Shown here piece by piece: positions 55,555 through 64,000 of a DNA stretch of 64,000 nt. Position 1 is the stretch's first letter. Each line of letters starts with the position of its first letter. Made by a program: the position numbers and the translations under genes. Origin of the DNA: Orbilia blumenaviensis (Eukaryota > Ascomycota > Orbiliomycetes > Orbiliales > Orbiliaceae); the NCBI GenBank assembly GCA_036872755.1, contig JAVHNS010000007.1, forward strand, positions 992,001 through 1,056,000, in the 5' to 3' direction. Under the pieces are notes generated by a model. The model was not told the DNA's origin. It saw only the letters and a list, made by a program, of their open reading frames with translations, and did no database searches.

Positions 55555-58505
55555 ATGAATCAGCTCGATCTATCGAACGCTGCCCTAGTGCAGGATGAAA
55601 TGGGTAGACCTTTCATCGTTGTCAGAGAGTATGTTCCCTCTTTCTGCTTCCAGTACTTTTTTACTTTCATTGAGTTTCGCGTATGTCGAATAAGTTTCTG
55701 ATTTGAATCTCCAAAACCTAGTCAGGGAAAGAAGCAGAGACAGCACGGGACCGAAGCTGTCAAATCCCACATTCTAGCTGCCCGGACTGTTGCCAACATC
55801 GTCAAAACCTCCCTAGTCAGTACATATACCACGATCACACGTATTACTATGCATAAGCCGGGGGGTGGGTTGAATGGAAGGTTGACAAGTTGAACTTTGG
55901 GCGCGAATTTAGGGACCAAGAGGGTTGGATAAGATTCTAATATCTCCAGATGGTGATATTACTGTCACAAACGATGGAGCTACCATCCTGAGCCAGGTGC
56001 GGACACGGAATCAGACTGGTTTTCTATCAGATTGCCAAGTTGGCAGCTGTGTTTACCATGAAAAATACGGTTCTAACATGGTTTTACCCTACAGATGGAG
56101 ATAACAAACCATATCGCAAAGCTCCTTGTCGAACTATCGAAATCTCAGGACGACGAGATCGGCGATGGTACCACCGGTGTCGTCGTACTTGCCGGAGCAC
56201 TGCTAGAACAAGCTGCGGACCTGATAGACAAAGGCATTCACCCGATACGTATCGCGGACGGCTACGACGAAGCCTGCGAAATCGCCGTTGCACACCTTGA
56301 CAACATCTCAGATGTGGTGGACTTCACACGGGAGAACACAGAAAACCTGCTAAGATCGGCTAAGACGAGCTTGGGAAGTAAGATGTAGGTGCCCTGAAAT
56401 CTTGTACAACGAAGTAGCTGCAACTTAAGGGTCCGTTACGTCTGTCGGAGGACTTGGAGGTTCCGCTTACGACGATTGCCTGGCCGGCGAGTGACCAGTC
56501 AGAAAAGATTAGCTAACAGAAATTGGGGCATAGTGTATCGATAGCCCATGATAAGTTCACCAAAATCGCTGTAGATGCTGTATTAGCGGTTGCAGACTTA
56601 GAACGAAAGGATGTCGACTTCGAACTCATCAAGGTCGATGGCAAGGTCGGAGGCGCCCTGGAGGATTCCGTGTTAGTCAAGGGCGTTATCATAGACAAGG
56701 ACATGTCACATCCTCAGATGCCTCGAGTAGTAAAGGACGCCAAACTCGCCATCTTGACATGTGCGTTTGAACCCCCAAAGCCGAAGACAAAGCATAAGTT
56801 AGATATCACTAGCGTGGACGAGTTTAAGAAACTCCAAGCCTATGAGAAAAACAAATTCGAAGAGATGGTTAAACAGATCAAGGACACCGGTGCCAACTTG
56901 GTCATTTGCCAGTGGGGGTTCGATGACGAGGCCAACCACCTTCTTCTACAAAACGAACTTCCCGCGGTCAGGTGGGTAGGAGGACCTGAGATCGAACTTA
57001 TCGCAATAGCAACGAACGGAAGGATCGTACCCAGGTTCGAAGACCTGTCGGCTGAGAAACTGGGGAGAGCCGGGATTGTAAGAGAGCTTGCATTTGGAAC
57101 CACCAGAGATCGAATGTTGGTCATCGAGGAGTGCGCCAATACCCGAGCCGTCACTGTCTTCGTGCGAGGAAGTAACAAAATGGTAAGCATGCTCCCATGT
57201 TGCATAATGAAGCTAGATTCAGGTACAGCAGAGTGTGCCGTCTAGAGTGAGAATATCCGTGCTTCGTGGCAGTTCATCTGGTGCCTTGCACAGAAACCCG
57301 TCACTTGACACTCTTCGTGCAACCTGAATTCCTTGTTACATTACCCCGAAGCAAGCATTTGGAAGCGAAAAGCCGGCATGGGTTATTGATTAATATTCCA
57401 TTTGGATACACAGATCATCGATGAAGCGAAACGAGCATTGCATGATGCACTATGCGTAGTACGGAATCTCGTCAAGGATAATCGCATCGTCTATGGTGGC
57501 GGAGCGGCTGAAATTGCTTGCTCACTTCGAGTTGCTGAAGAAGCTGACAAGGTAAGCTACCAGCAGATTCCATTTGCAAGTAGAATTACGAATTGCCACA
57601 TTCATAATCCTTACCCTGCAGCTTTTGATGCTGGGAATACCAAAGATCTGGAATGGCTGATCAAATGACCTTCCATCGTTTCTAGAGACCCGGTTTGGAA
57701 CAATATGCCATGCGAGCGTTCGCCAATGCACTTGATGCGATTCCGATGGCCCTTGCTGAGAACTCTGGCCTGTCACCAATCGAGACCCTGGCCCAGATCA
57801 AATCTCGACAAGTTCGGGAGAAGAGCTTCCGACTTGGTGTTGATTGCATGCAAACAGGCAGTAATGGTAAGCCCGAAAGCTTGAAGCTTCAAACTCCTTC
57901 TATTTCCCCTTGTGCCTGATTTCCAAACGTGCTGGGTCCCCTGTTGGAATGGATCGTTCGCTGTTCGCCTGTTGGTTTTTCCACCGTGGTCACCAATTTA
58001 TCCGAGCCGCTGTCCATATTACTCGACATCTTATTGCATCTTCATGATGCCAACCAGCTCAACTTTATCTTGGTGTCCGGTGGCTTTTGTTAACCAAGCT
58101 TATATTGGCAAATTCATGACACCATCTTTGGGTTACGAGCTTTTACAAATGTTAACAGGGAACTTCGCTGATTTTTCCCCTGAAACTACACAGATATGAG
58201 AGAACACTTCGTTATTGATCCTTTGATCGGCAAGCGGGAGCAGCTAATGCTGGCTACCCAGCTCTGTCGTATGGTTTTGAAGGTATGCTATACACCATCA
58301 CTTTTTGCCTAACATCTGGCTTCGCTACTGCGAAGTCAATATTGGATGGAAAAAACAAGCGGCCCTGCAGACGGGCTTGGATCAAGAGTGTTTCACTCCA
58401 GTATAACTATTTGACGTCTGATATGAATGCGATGCTAACACGTGCCGTCGTCTCGATCAGATAAACAATGTCATCGTGTCAGGCAGCGGCGAAGACGATT
58501 TCTAA
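55555..58505 (+). CDS. CCT5: Chaperonin CCT/TRiC subunit epsilon
   Basis: Nine exons (55555-55628, 55722-55815, 55913-55996, 56095-56384, 56534-57182, 57414-57551, 57686-57866, 58194-58282, 58461-58505) give 547 aa with all phases matching, the usual length. Signature blocks: [29 protein letters not shown] (76-82), the ATPase motif [20 protein letters not shown] (about 105-124), [51 protein letters not shown] and GSGEDDF at the end. It is one of eight subunits of the cytosolic ring that folds actin and tubulin. The intron at 57183-57413 is unusually long for this gene (231 nt), and the one at 57867-58193 longer still. Confidence 0.96.
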
Positions 58506-61500
58506 ACAGACCAGGACGCGGGGGGGTTCGTTATTGATAGAAGTGCATGCAGATACGATTGTTTCACGTGCGGATAGGCTCCCGGCCCTGTCGTCGTTTT
58601 TTTTACGCCAGGGTGGGTTTTTCCGGGCGCATGCAGTGCACTGTTCTCCTGTTGGTTTTCGCCATCCTCTAAGCTCGATCAGCTGTGGATGCGGATTTTT
58701 CCTTTACCCATTCGAAAATTCGGCATTATCATGATCATCATACCACCAACCACGGGGCGTTCATAGATGTAATTGTTAGAATAGTCGAGAACGAGAAAGA
58801 AAAAAAAAAGTCCAAGGAGAAGAAGAAGAAAGAAAAAAAGCAAATTTATATACATTAATTCTTGTGGATTACCAAACGTGGTACTTCGAATGGTAACTGA
58901 GCGATCGGGAAGTCGTCTGGTCTCATTTTCGTAAGAGTCCGGAATCGGAACTTGCCACGGATTCCGTTTTATGATTTTTTCTGGTCTAGTCGGACCCTGT
59001 AGAACGGCGAGCAGCATATGATCACGAAGACCGTTTTCGCAACAACTTTATTTTTTTTTTACTCGTAATGGAGGGGCGGGATGTCGTCTCATTGTCTAAC
59101 ATTTCGGTTATGAAATATGTTTTTTCTTTCTTTTCAAAAGAGGCGGCGGGAGGGATACCGATCTATGATATAGCGAACGAGCTACAGCGGGGTGCGGCTA
59201 TTCGGCCGGATGGCTCGCTGGATGTCAACATGCATATCTTGCTAAAGCGAAAGGGTGGGTGTGTGTGGAAATTGCGTGGGTGAAGTTGTTTGAACCTCCA
59301 AGATAAGCATATCAGGCCGTATGGGTTGATATCCGAGGATTTCGATTACAAAGAGCTTTCTCTCTTTGTTTCTCCGAGCAAATGTCCACGGGACACAACT
59401 ATTTCCCTTTTTTTTTTCTGAATTCACGACAAATAGAGATATTGATAGGCAGATGGAAAATACCTAGCACGTAGTACAGGAGATACGTATACAAATGCGC
59501 CGGTAGTTCGCGAAGTTCGCTGGATGATAACAATCTCGTATTTCAAAGCATAAGCTATAGACGGGGCCGAGTACTATGATAAATTATCAGTCATAGTGTT
59601 AATTTGACTGGTAGTATTATAGTATATATACTACCTAGCAATAGTATGGTGTAACCGTTTCTTCCAAAATAAGCTACTCAAGCTGGTCGCAGTTGCATTT
59701 ATTACCTTGCATCTTGGACTCTTTTAGATTTTTATCAAATCTGCGTGCGTGGACATGGACCAGAACTGGACTGAAAGGTGGGCGGGGGCTTTGTCCATCT
59801 GGTGGTACCTAGAATCTGGGTCAAATATGCTCAAGTCCCTGGCAGACTCCGTTTTATGTTCATAACCTGGTCCCTGGCGCTTGGAAATCAGAAGCTCGTC
59901 TAGGGACAGACCTTTTTCGCTCTATCTATGTGTCTGTGTGGGCCGAACGGTTTGCCGAACACGTTCTGGCTGCCTATTTTCTTACCGTTGAAAAAATCTT
60001 ATAAACATGTGGTGAACGTGAGACGTCTAGAAGTTTGCTAATTCAGGCATCTACATTGGGATACTTTCGTGGGGAAGGCCATGTGGATAGAACTTGGGGC
60101 CGCCGGGTGGAGCAAAAGACTTAAACAATTGTCTCCCCGGAACCGAGGAAGTTCTTGACCTTGTCCCTTGATGTTCCTCGCAATTTTTTCTTGTATGGGG
60201 TACATGTCCGTATCGTGGTTTAACTTGAAGCTAATGGTTTGCTAAAAAGAGAAGGTGTCTAACTGTAGTAGAGACCTCGTGCCTGCAAAATGCCACGCTC
60301 TGTGCTGCGTCCACTTAGTCCTGTTAAGAAAGACACAAAGAAAAAAAATTTAAGCATGCTTGATTAACCCAGTACACCCGATACCTTGGAAATTCTGAGA
60401 CTGTCCCCTAGCATATCGCCGTCGCTAGTAATGCAGGCCTTAGAGCTGAGATGAAAAAAAAAAAAAAAAAAAAAAAACAGTGACGAAAAAAAACTTTCAC
60501 ATCTTGCATCTTACCGCGTGAATGCGATGCGTAGCGGGGCCGCAAAAAAGCACATCCCAAAACCCACCCATCACGAGGACCCTCAAATTATCGGGTTACC
60601 TTGCCTCGTTCTTTTTCTTTCTTGAGATCATTCGTAGGCATCTTACCGACTAGAGGCAAGCTTTGATCCGATGTTGTAAAACGGGCGTCTGGCTTGAAGG
60701 CGGGGCGTTCCCAAGTCCGTCCTCGTGGAGGGGAAAAGGATTTTCCGACTGCATTGAACGGATAGAATTTTTCTCCTTAGGGTTTGCCTCCTCCTCGTAC
60801 TCCTCGCGTTTCTTCCCTTCGGCCATTCAAATCACACACGAGGTGCGGGGAGCCTAGATTTGGGGCTGGTTTTCCTTCCTGCCAGATGATCTGTTATTTT
60901 CGCATACTCGAGATGGGATCAGATATGCGAACCATGTAGCTGGTTGGACAGTTCTGCGGTCTGGCCATGGTGCCCACGTGCGCTATGAAGATCCTCTGGT
61001 CGTTAAGCATTGCATCAGATTGGTCAACTTTGGACGAAATAGGATATGATACTTGCTGAACTGAGTAAGTTGGTTCGCGGAATATGTCTCCGTAGGTGCA
61101 GTAGTGTCAGATTGCTGAAAGCATAAAAGTTGATATAAAGCGTATCTGGGGATCAACGGTCTATGCTTTCCGCGTCCAATTGAGGCTTGTATACCTTTGA
61201 ATAGTCTATATAGATTGCATAGCTCTAGCCCTAATTTATGCTTCCGGGGAGGCGCTTGTGCCCGAGGATCGCCATGAATCAATTAGGAAATAGGAATTTC
61301 TTAATGCAATTCCCTTCTGTGTCTCCGAAAGTCAGAATGCAACGGGGTCACGTTTCAAATCACGAATATGCCCACATGTGCAAAGATTTGGCAATCGAAT
61401 CTTCATGGCTGCAATAAAGGCTTATGTCGATACATGGGGGGTAAACAAGCACCGGTCACTTTTTTGCTTTATATCGATGGCGTGCTTGAAATTTGAGATT

Positions 61501-64000
61501 GGTTGGCTGAAAGGTCTTCGGGGCCAAATTGGACAAATTGGGGGTCCCAGGTCGTCTGGTCGCCTTTTGGCCCTGAAGAATCCCACGTTTCGCTTAACGC
61601 CTATCAACGGGAAGGTCGACGCTATTTTTGATAACGAAGCCTCTGTGCGAGGCATACCGGTAGGATTCCTGTCCATCATGTCAAATTTCCAAAAGTCCAA
61701 GAAAATAGGGAAGGGTCACTGACTTGTCTCTGATGTTTGGCGTCAGAATCTGCTACCTATTTGGAGGGGCGCGAACCCTCATTCGGCGACCTAATTATGG
61801 AGTTTTACAACCTGCAAAAAAGGGTCGTTTATGCATGCGGGAGACTGGTCATGTGCGAGGGGTCTAAATAAACCCCCCACACAAACACGTTTGCGAAAAC
61901 CCCAATTGGAATAACGGGTTTGAGACGAAGCCGTAATAAGTATATGCCTTCGCCAATGAGGGCATTTGATTGCTTGTTTTGTATCTCGTGGGGGGAGAGA
62001 GCATCAAACAATCAAGAGCCCCAAAAACCACAGTTTCGTGGGGAAGACTGATCACACAATTGGATGCAACACTGATGATGTCGCACAAAGGGGCGAGGCA
62101 CGGCTAGAGGCGAGAATTGTAGCCGCTTGGCTGACCATCCCAATTTCGAATATCTCTGCTGAAGCCCATTTGATTGTTTAAGATATATCTCTTACAGCTT
62201 AGGACTAGGCATCATGCAGATGAGATGACTGATTACAACCATAATGCATTGCCTACGTCAGCGGGCGTCTTCATCTCATTTGGTATCCCCCATCTCCTCT
62301 GGTGTTTGTGGCCATGCACGTGGCTGAATCTTGAATTGGAGAAGCCTGACGATTTTGGCCATTCGCTTGAGATTGTAAGAGTAGTTCTCGTCTGCCAAAT
62401 TGTCAATGAGCCACCGCGGGGTTCGTTACCAGGCGCTGACTGCTGGGCAAGCCCCCGAAAATAGACTTTTCGCACCCGACCTGCAGATCAATGTGTCTTT
62501 GACATTGGGTTTCATTCAAAGACAGTCAGGTTATGATATTTGGTTTCGATATCGATAGTATGGCTTGCCTTAAGCGAATTGTATCCCAATTTACGATAAA
62601 AAGCGGAGGCCCTTTATAATTTAGCTAATGAGCCCCGCTCCAGCGCGCTGGGTTTGGGCCCAAAATAATGAAGCTGGCGATAGCCCGCCGTTATTAGTGA
62701 CCCGTGACAATTGCGATGAGGTCCAGGGCCAGAAGATTGAGACATGGAGATCATGAATGAAACATTGACAGTGCGGGGCCTTTGGGTGGAACCCGGGTCG
62801 TCGAAAAGGTGAAGCGGTGTTAGTCCCGGGTTCCGCGACGGTGGTCAGAAATCACCTCATTTTTGACCAGTAATTTGAGAATCCAATTTGTCGGGTCTTC
62901 ATTCTTTGTCAGTGTGTTGACAAGAGGGTCTGGATCTCTTCACCGTCCCGTGATGCTCTTCTGAGTGTTTCGTGACGAGTAAATACGCCAAGAAGTCAAA
63001 TCAGGCCTCCACTATCACTTTTACTCGTTAGAAATTTCCAGATCGAGTAATATTAGTCAACGAGATGCCATCCGTCGAAATTACATCAACAAAGGGGCCA
63101 AGAAACTAGTGGGCGGTCGTTGTCGAAAGGAAACAGGTTATCGGGATCGCTTCCACGACACAGTTGGCGTCGAACCAGTCTGTGTCGAGAAGTCGCTGTG
63201 AGATCTCGTCTGTGGCGCTTGACTGGTCACGTTTAGCAGGGTTTCTTACACTTGGTACATGCACTTTTGGGGCCGTGGGGGCAGACAAGGGTCTAGGACC
63301 TCCCCCATGGCTAGCGTCTGCTAGCGTCTTTCTTCCCATGCTTCCGGTGCTTGTTCTTTGGTTGGTTGACTCGGTCGTGCATATGGGGTGCAATCTTGAG
63401 TGGATGCCAAGATTTGCAAGTGTATCCGGTTCCGAGGTTTCGGGTCCCTCCTGAACGCCACGGCATTTCGGGGAAGCTAGTGAAGCCCTCCGGTCCAATC
63501 CAAATTTACCATTTCCAGGCCTTGGAGTTTATTCGTGGAGAATGGACCCACACACGTGCGCTCTGACAAAATCCCAGGTTGCTGGCTGTCGGCCCCTTCG
63601 TCGCCAGCGTCCCGCGACGAAATTGGACAATATATTACTCTATCGCGATACTGCTTCTTTCTTCTCCATAATTATTGCACAAACGTTATGAGAATGTCTT
63701 GTTTCTCGTTTTTTGGGACCCGCTAAGGCTTCATCTGGTAGGGTTCTAGCCAAAATGATACCGGAACGGTTCCGCTGAGTTTTAGCCGGCATCATCACCA
63801 TGAAGTAATCGTGACTGCTAGTTCGCCATACTGGAAAACCCCCCAGACGGTAAGAGAAAACTCTTCCGGGTAAGGCCTTTTCGCCATGGGGAAAACTGCC
63901 CAGAAGAGTGGTGTGCCTCGTTTCAACACAAATATCAACCGTCAATTATTACTGCGGCCCAGGTCATTGATGATATTGGCTCAGGGGATACCAGGGTTGC
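58506..64000. other. No supported gene in 5.5 kb
   Basis: Frames reach 130 codons but show no recognisable domain and no consistent splice pattern. An A24 run lies at 60454-60477 and T/A-rich tracts near 58800 and 59050. No tRNA or rRNA was recognised by eye. It may be a long intergenic or a decayed repeat region, and a gene with unfamiliar exons cannot be excluded. Confidence 0.5.
60454..60477 (+). repeat. A24 homopolymer
   Basis: Uninterrupted run of 24 A residues in the gene-free right end. Confidence 0.85.

Noticed and set aside
1..64000. CRISPR array, phage or bacterial operon
   Set aside because: No regularly spaced repeats and no bacterial gene layout; spliceosomal introns throughout show a eukaryotic chromosome.

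Overview
The window looks like a chromosomal segment of a filamentous ascomycete (Pezizomycotina). Genes are separated by 0.5-2 kb and carry many short introns, mostly 50-90 nt, with GTAAGT/GTATGT-type donors, CTAAC-like branch sites and YAG acceptors. The recognisable proteins are fungal housekeeping products plus lineage-specific families. The species cannot be fixed from sequence alone. All splice models were built by hand from reading-frame continuity and are not experimentally supported.

Left part (1-12 kb) is an accessory, partly decayed compartment. It holds a broken AAA+ ATPase (18-848), two tandem paralogous caspase-like (peptidase C14-type) genes (2434-4369 and about 7196-8843), and a decayed third copy of the second one's promoter and N-terminus (about 4935-5660). 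Both caspase-like copies keep the His (SGHG) and Cys (DSC[KR]SG) motifs. Both also carry a lesion: the first has a non-canonical GG splice donor, and the second has no in-frame ATG. An alanine-rich segment separates His from Cys much more widely than in ordinary metacaspases. Scattered GTCTGG..CCAACGAGACC motifs and hairpins suggest mobile-element remnants. From 8.8 to 15.4 kb no gene is supported.

Middle part (15.4-32 kb) is an ordinary gene-dense core: a short-chain dehydrogenase, the SYLF-SH3 actin-patch protein Ysc84, a large mitochondrial PPR-type protein, vacuolar alkaline phosphatase Pho8, the Golgi SNARE Sft1, actin-capping protein alpha Cap1, and a disordered acidic/basic nuclear protein.

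At 32.7-40.7 kb lies a head-to-head pair of a secreted six-LysM protein and a subgroup-C-like (killer-toxin-type) GH18 chitinase with chitin-binding modules. This arrangement is known from other fungi and from the yeast killer-toxin architecture.

At 41.3-47.1 kb sit an Age2-type ArfGAP and three small paralogous Myb-like/HTH nuclear proteins, each with one intron at the same place in the domain. From 47.1 to 50.5 kb no gene is convincing.

Right part (50.5-58.5 kb) holds a LAMTOR2/roadblock subunit of the TORC1 scaffold, ER cytochrome b5, heterochromatin protein HP1, and chaperonin subunit CCT5. From 58.5 kb to the end there is about 5.5 kb in which no gene could be supported.
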